Positions 5,866 through 14,140 are shown, counted from the stretch's first letter. The stretch is 25,497 nt of DNA from Bacteroidales bacterium UBA3388 (GCA_002358855.1 DEPQ01000078.1:1-25497); one strand, 5' to 3'. The notes: generated from the sequence alone by a model not told the origin. Numbers and translations are program-made.

Positions 5866-7533
5866 ATGAGTGAAAAATTATACGATATATTTATAAGTTA
5901 TTCAAGTAAAGACGCAAAAGTAATAAATGCTTTAGCTCATTATTTAGAGGAAAGATGTTTGCGTTGTTTTGTTGCGTATCGAGATGTGCCTTATGGAGAG
6001 GATTGGGCTCCTCATATATTAAAAGCAGTAAAAGATGCAAAAGTTTTAGTCTATGTTCATTCCGAAAATTCGAACGACTCAAAAGAAACAACGAGGGAAT
6101 TAAATCTTGCATTTAAGTATCAGTGTATTGTGATTCCTTTTAGAATAGATAAGATTGACTATATAGTAGCAAAAGAATATCGTTTGATAAATGTCAATTG
6201 GCTTGATGCATTTGAAAATAACCCAGAAGAATATTTTGAAGATTTATATCATTGTTTGGAAATGCATTTTCCAGAAAGAACAGAAGAAGATAGATTGAGA
6301 ATACGTCAAGAATTAGCCTCAAGAGAAAGAAAAAGAATAAAGGAAGATAAAGAAAATCCAAATCAGACAAGGGAAAATAGGGATAGAGATAAAGAAGAAT
6401 CAAAACTTAAAAAAGTTTTTGGAGTATCAATATCAGTTATTACTTTCTTTATGTATTTGCTTTTGTTTACAGGGATAGTATTTAAATTTGAGCGTTGGCC
6501 AGGAGGAAGCATATTTTTGTTATCAGCAATTGTTTTAATGTTTATTTTGGTTAATGTACACTCTTTTAAATCAAAATTAAAGTCTTTTTTTACAATTACG
6601 ACAGCGATTGTTATCATAATACTTGGGTGTTTATTAGTGGTAAATAAAGATGATGATTATTTAACATTAGAAGGACACACCAATAAAGTGATTTATGCAT
6701 CGTATAGTTTAGATGGGACTCAGATTGTTTCTGCGTCAGATGATAATACTATCAAAATATGGGATGTGACATTAGGTGAATGTATTAAAACATTATCAGG
6801 TCATAATAATTGGGTGCTTTCTGCATCTTATAGTCCTAATGGAAAATTTATTGTTTCAGCATCAAGAGATAAAACAATTAAAATATGGGATGTAAATACA
6901 GAAGAAATTATACATACCTTAGATGGACATAATCATTGGGTTTGGTTTGCTTCGTATAGTCCAGATGGAAATAGAATTGTTTCCGCTTCAAAGGATAGTA
7001 CTATTAAAATATGGGATGCAGTCACAGGAGAATGCTTAAAAACCTTAAATGGTCATAATGATGTTGTGCGTACGGCATTATATAGTTCTGATGGGGTAAA
7101 TATAGTTTCTGCATCAACGGATAGTACTATTAAAATATGGAATTCAAGTACGGGAGAGTGTATAAAAACCTTAGAGGGACATACTGATAAGGTTTATTCA
7201 GCATCGTATAGTTATGATGATAAAAAAATTGTTTCTGCTTCCAAAGATGGAACTATTAAGATATGGGACGTAAATACAGGAATGTGTATTAAAACTCTTA
7301 AAGGGCACAAGGATTTTGTTTGGTTTGCATCATTTAATCCTTATGGAACTAATATGGTTGTTTCTGCATCTAATGATAAAACTATTAAAATATGGGATAT
7401 AACTAATGGAGAATGTATAAAAACTTTGCAAGGTCATAAAGATATAGTACGTTCTGCGTTATTTAGTCCTGACGGAAATAGTATTCTTTCAGCATCATAC
7501 GACAAAACTATTAAACTTTGGGAAATAGAATAG
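5866..7533 (+). CDS. TIR domain - three TM segments - seven-blade WD40 receptor-like protein
   Basis: A 555-residue protein. Residues 5-132 are a bacterial TIR (TIR_2-like) domain: YDIFISYSSKD, then LRCFVAYRDVPYGEDW, and SKETTRELNLAF with E78 at the place of the NADase glutamate. Residues 135-183 are a charged linker. Three hydrophobic segments (about 185-206, 213-232 and 241-259) follow. Residues 266-555 form seven WD40 blades of 42-43 residues (G-H, then DxTIKIWD). Basic flanks sit before TM1 and between TM2 and TM3, and an acidic NKDDD follows TM3. The positive-inside rule therefore puts TIR in the cytosol and the propeller in the periplasm. Bacterial TIR domains often cleave NAD+ to kill the cell or make a messenger; activity here is inferred. 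It is the last gene of the operon. Confidence 0.9.
   Translation: MSEKLYDIFISYSSKDAKVINALAHYLEERCLRCFVAYRDVPYGEDWAPHILKAVKDAKVLVYVHSENSNDSKETTRELNLAFKYQCIVIPFRIDKIDYIVAKEYRLINVNWLDAFENNPEEYFEDLYHCLEMHFPERTEEDRLRIRQELASRERKRIKEDKENPNQTRENRDRDKEESKLKKVFGVSISVITFFMYLLLFTGIVFKFERWPGGSIFLLSAIVLMFILVNVHSFKSKLKSFFTITTAIVIIILGCLLVVNKDDDYLTLEGHTNKVIYASYSLDGTQIVSASDDNTIKIWDVTLGECIKTLSGHNNWVLSASYSPNGKFIVSASRDKTIKIWDVNTEEIIHTLDGHNHWVWFASYSPDGNRIVSASKDSTIKIWDAVTGECLKTLNGHNDVVRTALYSSDGVNIVSASTDSTIKIWNSSTGECIKTLEGHTDKVYSASYSYDDKKIVSASKDGTIKIWDVNTGMCIKTLKGHKDFVWFASFNPYGTNMVVSASNDKTIKIWDITNGECIKTLQGHKDIVRSALFSPDGNSILSASYDKTIKLWEIE
6664..7530 (+). repeat. Seven tandem 126-129 bp coding repeats (WD40 blades)
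   Basis: Repeats begin at 6664, 6790, 6916, 7042, 7168, 7294 and 7423. Each is 126 bases except the sixth (129, one extra codon) and the truncated seventh. Nucleotide identity is high around the block encoding TIKIWD and around ACATTA/ACCTTA-GGTCAT. Variation is concentrated in the codons after GH (for example NWV, HWV, DVV, DFV, DIV). The array is coding and has no spacers. Confidence 0.9.
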
Positions 7534-7567
7534 ATTTTACTCTATTTTTTCTTCGCTTTATAAAAAT

Positions 7568-7601
7568 AAAACGGCGTTTTAGTTCTCTAAAACGCCGTTT
7601 T
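7568..7601. terminator. Bidirectional rho-independent terminator
   Basis: A perfect 15-bp stem (7568-7582 with 7587-7601, core ACGGCG/CGCCGT) with a TTCT loop. It is flanked by T-rich sequence on the right and A-rich sequence on the left. It lies between the converging TIR-WD40 gene (+) and DUF1015 gene (-), so it can stop transcription from both. Confidence 0.93.
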
Positions 7602-7619
7602 ATTTTATTATTTCTTTGA

Positions 7620-8873
7620 TTAAATTAATTCGTGGATTACTAATCCTGAACGTAGTTTTGGTTCGAACCAAGTTGTTTTTGGTGGCATGATGTTGCCTGA
7701 GTCAGCTATGTTGATAAGTTGTTGCATTGATACTGCATATAATGCAAAAGCTACTTTCATTTCGCCGTTGTCTACTCTTCTTTGCAGTTCGCCAAGTCCT
7801 CTGATACCTCCTACGAAGTCAATTCTCTTAGATGTTCTTAGGTCTTTTATGTCTAATACTTTATCAAGTACGTTGTTTGAAAGGATTGTTACGTCTAATA
7901 CTCCTATTGGGTCATTGTCATCGTATGTTCCTTCTTTTGCTGTCATTTTGTACCATTCTCCGCCAAGATACATTGAAAATTCGTGTAGTTTTGCTGGTTT
8001 GTAGATTTCTTTTCCTACTTTTTCTACTACGAATGTATCGTTAAGTTTTGCTAAGAATTCTTCTTCTGTTAGTCCGTTAAGGTCTTTTACTACGCGGTTG
8101 TAGTCTATGATTTTTAATTGTGAATCAGGGAAGATTACTGCCATGAAGTAGTTGTATTCTTCGTTACCTGTGTGATTTGGATTAGAGGCTCTTCTTTCTT
8201 GTCCTACTCTTGCAGCTGCTGCTGTACGGTGATGTCCGTCTGCAACGTAAAGTGCTGGAATTTCTTTTTCAAATATTTCTTCTATTCTTGCAACTGTTTT
8301 TTCATCTTCTATTACCCAGAAAGTGTGTCCAAAGCCATCTTCTTTTGCAACGAAATCATATACAGGTTTTTCGTTCTTTACGATGTTTTCTACTATTTGG
8401 TCAATTTCTTGGTGTGCAGGATAAGCAAAGAAAACAGGTTCTACGTTTGCATTTGTAATGTTTACGTGAATCATTCTGTCGTCTTCTTTGTCTTTTCTTG
8501 TAAGTTCGTGTTTTTTAATCACGTTATTGAAATAGTCATCAACGTGTGCACAACCTACAATACCGTATTGTGTACGTCCGTCCATTGTTTGAGCGTAGAT
8601 GTAAAGTTTTGCTTTATCATCTTTTACTAACCAACCTTTTTGTTTGAAATCATTGAAGTTTTCTACTACTTTATCGTAAACTTCTTGTGAGTGTTCGTCT
8701 ATTCCTTCTGCAAGGTCGATTTCTGCTTTTGTTACGTGAAGTAATGAATATTGGTTTCCTGCTGCTTCTACTCTTGCTTCTGCTGAATTCATTACGTCGT
8801 ATGGACGTGAAGCTAATTGTGCAGCAATTTCTACAGGAGGTCTTAATCCTCTAAATGCTTTTACTCTTGACAT
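7620..8873 (-). CDS. DUF1015 family protein
   Basis: A 417-residue cytosolic protein starting MSRVKAFRGLRPP. It has the full-length DUF1015 (COG4198) pattern: N-terminal RP.., an internal ASRPYDVMNSAEA, and the conserved DGHHRTAAAAR at residues 212-222, with N-terminal VEPVFFAYPAH nearby. The in-frame start at 8915 would add 14 residues that read through the promoter -7 element, so I chose the ATG at 8873. In many Bacteroidetes this family is encoded beside serine-biosynthesis genes (serC, serA), but neither is here. The biochemical role is unknown; HH and acidic residues suggest a metal or phosphate site. Confidence 0.9.
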   Translation of the reverse strand: MSRVKAFRGLRPPVEIAAQLASRPYDVMNSAEARVEAAGNQYSLLHVTKAEIDLAEGIDEHSQEVYDKVVENFNDFKQKGWLVKDDKAKLYIYAQTMDGRTQYGIVGCAHVDDYFNNVIKKHELTRKDKEDDRMIHVNITNANVEPVFFAYPAHQEIDQIVENIVKNEKPVYDFVAKEDGFGHTFWVIEDEKTVARIEEIFEKEIPALYVADGHHRTAAAARVGQERRASNPNHTGNEEYNYFMAVIFPDSQLKIIDYNRVVKDLNGLTEEEFLAKLNDTFVVEKVGKEIYKPAKLHEFSMYLGGEWYKMTAKEGTYDDNDPIGVLDVTILSNNVLDKVLDIKDLRTSKRIDFVGGIRGLGELQRRVDNGEMKVAFALYAVSMQQLINIADSGNIMPPKTTWFEPKLRSGLVIHELI

Positions 8874-8908
8874 TATCTTAAATTTTATTGTTAATAATTC
8901 AGAAAACT

Positions 8909-8939
8909 TTTGCAAATATATGCTTTTTTTTTATATTTG
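8909..8939 (+). promoter_or_regulatory. Bacteroidetes-type promoter for the porW operon
   Basis: TTTG at 8909-8912, a 19-base spacer and TATATTTG at 8932-8939 match the Bacteroidetes housekeeping sigma consensus (TTTG, 19-21 bases, TAnnTTTG). Transcription would start near 8945. That excludes upstream in-frame starts such as the TTG at 8910 and favours the TTG at 8958 or 8964 as the start of the next gene. Confidence 0.8.
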
Positions 8940-8941
8940 CA
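8911..8941. repeat. Perfect 10-bp inverted repeat joining two divergent -7 elements
   Basis: TGCAAATATA at 8911-8920 and its exact reverse complement TATATTTGCA at 8932-8941 are separated by 11 bases. Each arm contains TATATTTG reading outward: the right arm on +, the left arm on - toward the DUF1015 gene. The - strand copy lacks a clear TTTG at the -33 distance. It could serve as paired -7 boxes or as a regulator site. Confidence 0.7.
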
Positions 8942-8963
8942 GTTTATTTTAGAGAATTTGACG

Positions 8964-11696
8964 TTGAAAACAATATTAAAATTCAAGAGATACTTTTTAG
9001 CGGTCTTAATTTTAGGGCTGTTTTGTGCTTGTTCTACTGCGAAAGATAAGTGGATAAATCGTCAATATAACAGTATTGTAGCACATTACAATGCTTGGTG
9101 GAATGGAAATGAAGCATTGAAAGAAGGAGTTAAGACTCTGGAAAAAAATCATAAGGATAATTACACAGAAATTTTACCGATTTTTAAACTTGGAACAAAA
9201 GAAAATGCAACTGCAATAAAGTCTCATACTGATAGAGCTTTGGAAAAAGGTGGCAAAGTTATTCAAAAATACTCTATGAAATTTTCTGGAGTTGAGAAAA
9301 ATCCTCAAATAGATGATGCATATTTGCTAATGGGTAAGGCTTGCTTTTATTCGCAGGATTATGCGGCTGCTTTGGCAACGTTTAATCTTTTGATTGCTCA
9401 ATACAAAGATAAAAAAGAAAGTTATGAACCGATGATTTGGTTGGCTTTTACAAATAGCAGAATGGGTAATTATAGCGAATGTGATATTTTATTAGACCAA
9501 GTGAAAAATAAAATAGACGAAGGAATGGCTCCAAAGAAGTTACGCAATTTTATGAATTTGGTTTATGCAGAGAATGCTTTGAGTCAAGGTAAGAATGCTT
9601 TGGCATTAGAATATTTTGCTAAGAGAAAATTCTCGTTTGAGAAGGAATTGAATACTCGAATAATGTTTATTCAAGGTCAAATTTATCAAAAAGCAGAGGA
9701 ATATGAGCAAGCAACAAATTTTTTTAAGAAAACAGCACGTAGAGCAGGGGATTATGAAATGGAATTTGCTTCTCGCTTAAATATTGCAATGTGTTATGAT
9801 CCAAAGACAAGTAATAGTCGTCCGATTATTTCACGCTTAGAAAAAATGTTGGAGGATAAGAAAAATGTAGAATATAAAGACCAAGTTTATTACGCATTAG
9901 GAGAAGTTTATTTTAGAGATAAAAATGTTGATAAGGCATGTTTGCAATGGGAAGAAAGTTCTGCGGCTTCTACATCAAACAAAGTGCAAAAGATTACCTC
10001 GTGTTTAAGAGTAGCAAATACATATTTTGATTTATTAGAGAAGTATGAGAAGGCTCAAATGTACTATGACACTGCCCTTGCTGTAATGGATAAAAATTAT
10101 GAAGGGTATAGCACAATAGAAAGTCGTCAAAAAGTTCTCACAAACTTAGTTGCAAATTTGCGATGTGTTGAAAGATGGGATAGTTTGCTTGCAATGAGTG
10201 TGATGAGTGAGGCAGATTTGAATGCAAAGATAGATTCTTGGATAGCGGAATACCGCAGAATACAAAAGGAAAAGGAAGAAGAAGCAAAGAAAGCACAGGC
10301 TTTGGCCGCAAGTATGGCAGGAATGACAAACTATTCGCAGTTTAACAATAGAAATTCTTGGTATTTCTACAATAGTTCAACCGTTCAAGTTGGACAATTG
10401 GAGTTTAAAAGAATTTGGGGTGATAGAAAATTAGAGGATAATTGGAGAATAAGCCACAAAGAAAGCGAATTTGACTTTGATCAAATGGCAGAAATGTTAG
10501 ATGAAGATGGAAATCCAATAGATTCTACCTCCGCAAAGGGCGGAGCGAAAGCAAAAAATAATGATCCTGGCACAAGAGAATATTATACGAAAGATATACC
10601 GTTTACAGAAGGAGCAAAAGATACGGCAAATGCAGAAATAGCAGAAGCACTTTTGTCTGCAGGTTACATTTACTATCAAGGATTGAATAATTACGGCAAA
10701 GCAATAGAAACATTCTTAGAACTACATCGCCGATATCCAACACATAAAAACGTATTGCCTTCTTCTTATCATCTATATCGCCTTTATGACAAGATAGGTC
10801 AATATCCAAATTCAAATTTCTATAAAAATAAAATCCTGAACGAATATCCCAATAGTGAATTTGCTATGATGATAAATAATCCTGACTATTGGGACGAATT
10901 AGCAAAAAATAATCAAGAAGCAGAAAATCTTTACGCCGATGTTTATGACACATATCTAAAACACAGATATGAAGAAACGATAACAAAGAGCGAAAAGGTG
11001 ATAGATAGTTTAAAAATAGGTCCATATATTCCAAAATTGCTTTATGTACAAGCCTTAGCAAAAGGAAGAATTTATGGAATAGATACCTTGGCTATGGACT
11101 TGAATTTAATTCTTCATAACTATACCGAAAGCGAAATTGCTCCTATGATAGAAAGTCAGTTGAAACACTTGGCCGCTGCTTACCCTGATGGAAAAATTGA
11201 CTTAACTTACACTCCAAAACAACAAGAAACCGATAGCGATTCTAAGAAAGAAGATGATAAAACAAAGGATAAAGAAACAAAAGACGAAGAAGTAAACAAA
11301 GAAGATATCCTTGATGCCGAAACCTTAGTGTTTAGATACCGAGATATGAAGCATTATTATGTTTTATTGTTTGATGAAGACAAAATTGACGCAATAGAAT
11401 TAGAAAGAAAGATAAATGCTTATAATGATAGTGTGTTTGAAGGCTCTAACTTAACAACAATGGCAATGCTGTTTACTATGACAAAACAATTAATTAGAGT
11501 AAAAGAATTTGCGAATAAAGAACAAGCAATGCAATATTACAATGCGATGCAATCAGAAACTTCTTTGCTCGCATCATACAAAGAAAAAGGATTTGAGCAT
11601 TTCGTTATATCAATACAAAACTATCCAACATTTTTCAATAGACAAAATATTCAAGCATATTTGAAGTTCTTTAAATTGATGTATCTTAATAATTAA
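8964..11696 (+). CDS. porW: PorW/SprE-like TPR lipoprotein of the type IX secretion system
   Basis: About 910 residues from the chosen TTG at 8964 (TTG at 8958 is possible), placed just downstream of the promoter. It begins with a lipoprotein signal (FKRYFLAVLILGLFCAC, Cys23). The mature start (NRQYNSIVAHYNAWWNGNEALKEG) and the later WYFYNSSTVQVGQLEFKRIWG with RKLEDNWR are hallmarks I recognise from SprE/PorW. TPR-like helical repeats fill the rest. A Lys/Glu-rich low-complexity segment (DSKKEDDKTKDKETKDEE) precedes the C-terminal domain (HYYVLLFDEDKIDA, then YLKFFKLMYL). In Flavobacterium and Porphyromonas this outer-membrane-associated lipoprotein is needed for gliding or type IX secretion. 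No other T9SS gene is in the window. It is the first gene of a tightly spaced run reaching 16103. Confidence 0.85.
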   Translation: MKTILKFKRYFLAVLILGLFCACSTAKDKWINRQYNSIVAHYNAWWNGNEALKEGVKTLEKNHKDNYTEILPIFKLGTKENATAIKSHTDRALEKGGKVIQKYSMKFSGVEKNPQIDDAYLLMGKACFYSQDYAAALATFNLLIAQYKDKKESYEPMIWLAFTNSRMGNYSECDILLDQVKNKIDEGMAPKKLRNFMNLVYAENALSQGKNALALEYFAKRKFSFEKELNTRIMFIQGQIYQKAEEYEQATNFFKKTARRAGDYEMEFASRLNIAMCYDPKTSNSRPIISRLEKMLEDKKNVEYKDQVYYALGEVYFRDKNVDKACLQWEESSAASTSNKVQKITSCLRVANTYFDLLEKYEKAQMYYDTALAVMDKNYEGYSTIESRQKVLTNLVANLRCVERWDSLLAMSVMSEADLNAKIDSWIAEYRRIQKEKEEEAKKAQALAASMAGMTNYSQFNNRNSWYFYNSSTVQVGQLEFKRIWGDRKLEDNWRISHKESEFDFDQMAEMLDEDGNPIDSTSAKGGAKAKNNDPGTREYYTKDIPFTEGAKDTANAEIAEALLSAGYIYYQGLNNYGKAIETFLELHRRYPTHKNVLPSSYHLYRLYDKIGQYPNSNFYKNKILNEYPNSEFAMMINNPDYWDELAKNNQEAENLYADVYDTYLKHRYEETITKSEKVIDSLKIGPYIPKLLYVQALAKGRIYGIDTLAMDLNLILHNYTESEIAPMIESQLKHLAAAYPDGKIDLTYTPKQQETDSDSKKEDDKTKDKETKDEEVNKEDILDAETLVFRYRDMKHYYVLLFDEDKIDAIELERKINAYNDSVFEGSNLTTMAMLFTMTKQLIRVKEFANKEQAMQYYNAMQSETSLLASYKEKGFEHFVISIQNYPTFFNRQNIQAYLKFFKLMYLNN

Positions 11697-11704
11697 AATT
11701 TAAT

Positions 11705-12127
11705 ATGAAACAAAGTCATTTATTATTCTACTTTTCAAAACTCAGCATTTTTGCAATGTGTATATGTTTTGTTACTTTATTTGCAAGATTCTTTGTGCCT
11801 GTTGAGTTTTTGAGTGAAAACCTGCCTTATTACATTGTTATGTTTTATGTTTTCACAGCCTTTTCTTACGTATTCTTATATAAAAACAGAAAAACAAACT
11901 TTGTGCCAACATTTATGATTACTAAAATCTTAAAGTTCATAGTTTATCTATTTGCTTTGGTTATAGTATTTCTTTTAGATATTGAAACAAATGTTAAATT
12001 TGCAGTTTCGTATTGCATAATCTTCTTCTTATTTTTGATTTTCGACACAATAACGATAAATCAACTTTCAAGAAGACAAGTAGAGGAAGAAAAACAATTA
12101 AAAAATAAAGAACAAAATGAAGAATAG
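11705..12127 (+). CDS. Small four-TM membrane protein, AtpI-like
   Basis: A 140-residue protein with four hydrophobic segments (about 10-30, 40-58, 72-95 and 98-118) and a charged C-terminal tail rich in Glu, Lys and Asn. The stretch FVPTFMITKILKFIVYLFALVIVF resembles the small AtpI-like proteins that Bacteroidetes encode before the ATP synthase a-subunit. In that phylum such a gene often follows porW/sprE, which supports the guess. No atp gene follows here. It starts 8 bases after the porW stop, and its last 11 bases overlap the next gene. The family call is by resemblance only. Confidence 0.55.
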   Translation: MKQSHLLFYFSKLSIFAMCICFVTLFARFFVPVEFLSENLPYYIVMFYVFTAFSYVFLYKNRKTNFVPTFMITKILKFIVYLFALVIVFLLDIETNVKFAVSYCIIFFLFLIFDTITINQLSRRQVEEEKQLKNKEQNEE

Positions 12128-12542
12128 AGAATTAAAAAAACACGTAGCATTATTATTCTTAACTACATTAGTGTTTTGCTCTTGTCAAGAAGAGTTTCCA
12201 CAAGACGACCTTATAGAAGGAAAATGGAAATTAGAGAGTGTGGTCAATGATCCAAACGCTTTGGAGTGTGAAAAGCAAGCATATTTTGAATACACAAAGT
12301 ATGTTTATGATGCAGATGAAAGAAAACTTCTTAAAGTGAACTATTGCGATATTCCAGAAGATGCAGAAGTTCAAGAACCGATAGTAGTAGAAAACTATTA
12401 CTCTATTGTAGAAGACACACTCGTAATTATAGACGAAAAAAGAGATACAAAAAAATACGTTATCGAGCATATCAACAAAGAAACTATGACATTGCTTGAT
12501 AAAAATCTTAATCCTACAAACTACGTAAGAGTAATAGAATAA
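12117..12542 (+). CDS. Lipocalin-like lipoprotein
   Basis: A 141-residue protein with a lipoprotein signal (VALLFLTTLVFCSC, Cys23) followed by an acidic QEEFPQDD, which resembles the acidic surface-export signal of Bacteroidetes lipoproteins. The rest (LIEGKWKLESVVNDP, alternating strands, then TMTLLDKNLNPTNYVRV) fits the small lipocalin-like beta-barrel fold, where a G-x-W near the start and a C-terminal beta hairpin are usual. It overlaps the preceding gene by 11 bases, so it is translationally linked. The ligand is unknown. Confidence 0.7.
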   Translation: MKNRELKKHVALLFLTTLVFCSCQEEFPQDDLIEGKWKLESVVNDPNALECEKQAYFEYTKYVYDADERKLLKVNYCDIPEDAEVQEPIVVENYYSIVEDTLVIIDEKRDTKKYVIEHINKETMTLLDKNLNPTNYVRVIE

Positions 12543-12554
12543 AATCTCTTTGAA

Positions 12555-12983
12555 TTGGAAAGTTGGGGTCTTTGGGGATTATTTTTAGGCAGTTTTTTAG
12601 CTTCAACAATCATACCATTCTCTTCGGAAGCCTTGCTTTTAGGAGCGGTAGCAATTGGAGAAAACGTATGGTTGTGTGTTTTTGTAGCAGCAGTCGGCAA
12701 TAGCCTTGGGGGAATTGTTTCATTTTATTTAGGGCGCTTAGGAAAATGGGAGTGGTTAGAGAAATTTTTTAAAGTAAAAAAAGAAAAAATAGAAAAAACC
12801 AAAGATAAAATCAGCCGATTCAAAGAAATAGCAGCACTTTTTGCTTGGTTGCCAATAGTAGGAGACTTAATAGCAATAACATTGGGCTTTATGCGTTTTT
12901 CCCCTCTTTTATCTTGTCTTTTGATGTCAGTAGGACGATTTGCAAGATTTGCAGTTGTGGGAGGAATATTAAGTTTATTTTAA
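12555..12983 (+). CDS. YqaA-family VTT-domain (DedA-like) membrane protein
   Basis: A 142-residue inner-membrane protein. It starts ESWGLWGLFLGSFLASTIIPFSSEALLLGAVAIG and has the family glycine-rich NSLGGIVSFYLGRLG loop. A Lys-rich helix follows, then the LPIVGDLIAITLGFMRF motif, all typical of YqaA/VTT proteins of this length. The only plausible start is the TTG at 12555: the previous gene ends with a TAA at 12540-12542 in the same frame and no ATG lies between. VTT proteins are linked to lipid or small-molecule transport across the membrane; the substrate is not established here. Confidence 0.85.
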   Translation: MESWGLWGLFLGSFLASTIIPFSSEALLLGAVAIGENVWLCVFVAAVGNSLGGIVSFYLGRLGKWEWLEKFFKVKKEKIEKTKDKISRFKEIAALFAWLPIVGDLIAITLGFMRFSPLLSCLLMSVGRFARFAVVGGILSLF

Positions 12984-13014
12984 ATCAAAATGAAGAAACG
13001 AAATGAGATGTAAA

Positions 13015-14130
13015 ATGAAAAATATAATAATACTTGCATTGTTGGTTTTGCTACCTTGGTTCGCGAAATCACAAGAAATGTATGTAGAAGATAGTTTAGA
13101 GTTTGAAATCGGTGTTTTGCGACTTGACATAGATAAATTGCAGGAAGAAATCGCAAACCTGACACAAAGAAACGAGAAATTACGCAATAGAAACAAAGAA
13201 CTCTTGCTGACAAATGACACTTTGACGGTTGTAAACTCCGAAATTCAAAAACAACTACAAGAAAAGAATACTTTATTAGAAGATAAGATTAAACTTTTGC
13301 AACAAAAAGAAATCCTGTTTGCAGAAAAAGAACAGGTATATAAAGATGCAATTAGTTCTTCAAACGTAGATAAAGCAAAAGTGGAAGGATTGCTTGAAGC
13401 AAAGAACGCAAACCTTGAAGGCAAGGACAGAGAAATACAATTGCTACAAAAAAATATTAACGAAAAAGAAAATTACATTTCTACAAAAGACGCACAACTA
13501 CAAAACATTTCGGCAGAGAGAGACAAATATTTCAGAATCTCAGATACGCTAAGAGAAAAATTGAAAGCGGCTGAAATAGTCATTATGCAAAGAGAAGAAG
13601 AGTTGAAATACACTCGTCAAAGAGCCGAAGCAGCCGAAGAAAAAGTTACCTTAGCAACAAATCGTAAGAAAAAAGTCCGTGTAATTCAAGGAATGGCGAT
13701 GCGATTGTATCCAACGCCAGAATGGACCATACAACCAAGAGTCTCAACTAACGGAGTAACACAAAATACTATACTAAACAAAAACTCAGGTAGTGTAGAT
13801 TTTGATTTAGTTGTAGGAGCGTCAATGATGCTTTATGACTTAACAAAACCAAACGGTAAATTCTCACAAGATATTGGCCTTTACGTAGGATTTGGAGGCA
13901 ATAACCTTTTTAAAAACTTCTATGTAGGACCTTCATACAAGTTTTTAGATTTCTTTCACCTTACAGCAGGAATAAATATCGCACAATACGAAGTGCTTGC
14001 AGATGGTTGGAGTGAGGGAGATGTACTTCCTGATGGTTGGGCAATACAAACAACAAGAGAATGGAAAGTTACGGCGTTTATTTCTCTAAGTTTTGACCTT
14101 GATTTCATTTCTTACATCGGCAAAAAATAA
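13015..14130 (+). CDS. Exported coiled-coil protein with C-terminal beta-rich domain
   Basis: A 371-residue protein. I chose the ATG at 13015 (MKNIIILALLVLLPWFAKSQ), a clean Sec signal peptide with likely cleavage after AKS, over the ATG at 13003. Residues 25-215 form long heptad-like helices rich in Leu, Lys, Glu and Gln (LQEEIANLTQRNEKLRNRN, and so on). The last 150 residues alternate hydrophobic strands with Gly and aromatics (ASMMLYDL, IGLYVGFGG, YVGPSYKF, LTAGINIAQYEV), which suggests outer-membrane-type or beta-sandwich strands. I do not recognise the family. By layout it resembles a periplasm-spanning protein anchored at the outer membrane. Confidence 0.7.
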   Translation: MKNIIILALLVLLPWFAKSQEMYVEDSLEFEIGVLRLDIDKLQEEIANLTQRNEKLRNRNKELLLTNDTLTVVNSEIQKQLQEKNTLLEDKIKLLQQKEILFAEKEQVYKDAISSSNVDKAKVEGLLEAKNANLEGKDREIQLLQKNINEKENYISTKDAQLQNISAERDKYFRISDTLREKLKAAEIVIMQREEELKYTRQRAEAAEEKVTLATNRKKKVRVIQGMAMRLYPTPEWTIQPRVSTNGVTQNTILNKNSGSVDFDLVVGASMMLYDLTKPNGKFSQDIGLYVGFGGNNLFKNFYVGPSYKFLDFFHLTAGINIAQYEVLADGWSEGDVLPDGWAIQTTREWKVTAFISLSFDLDFISYIGKK

Positions 14131-14140
14131 GACTTAAAAG

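Noticed and set aside
6664..7530. Regular direct repeats that could be taken for a CRISPR array
   Set aside because: The period is 126-129 bases, all in frame, and the translation is a seven-blade WD40 propeller; there are no unique spacers.
1..7533. A CBASS, Thoeris or toxin-antitoxin assignment for the operon
   Set aside because: No CD-NTase, SLOG/ThsA-like or known antitoxin domain is visible; a TIR domain alone does not establish any of these systems.
8172..8630. Plus-strand ORF of 152 codons inside the DUF1015 gene
   Set aside because: It is antisense to an intact gene, rich in Cys and Phe with no family features, as expected for a shadow.
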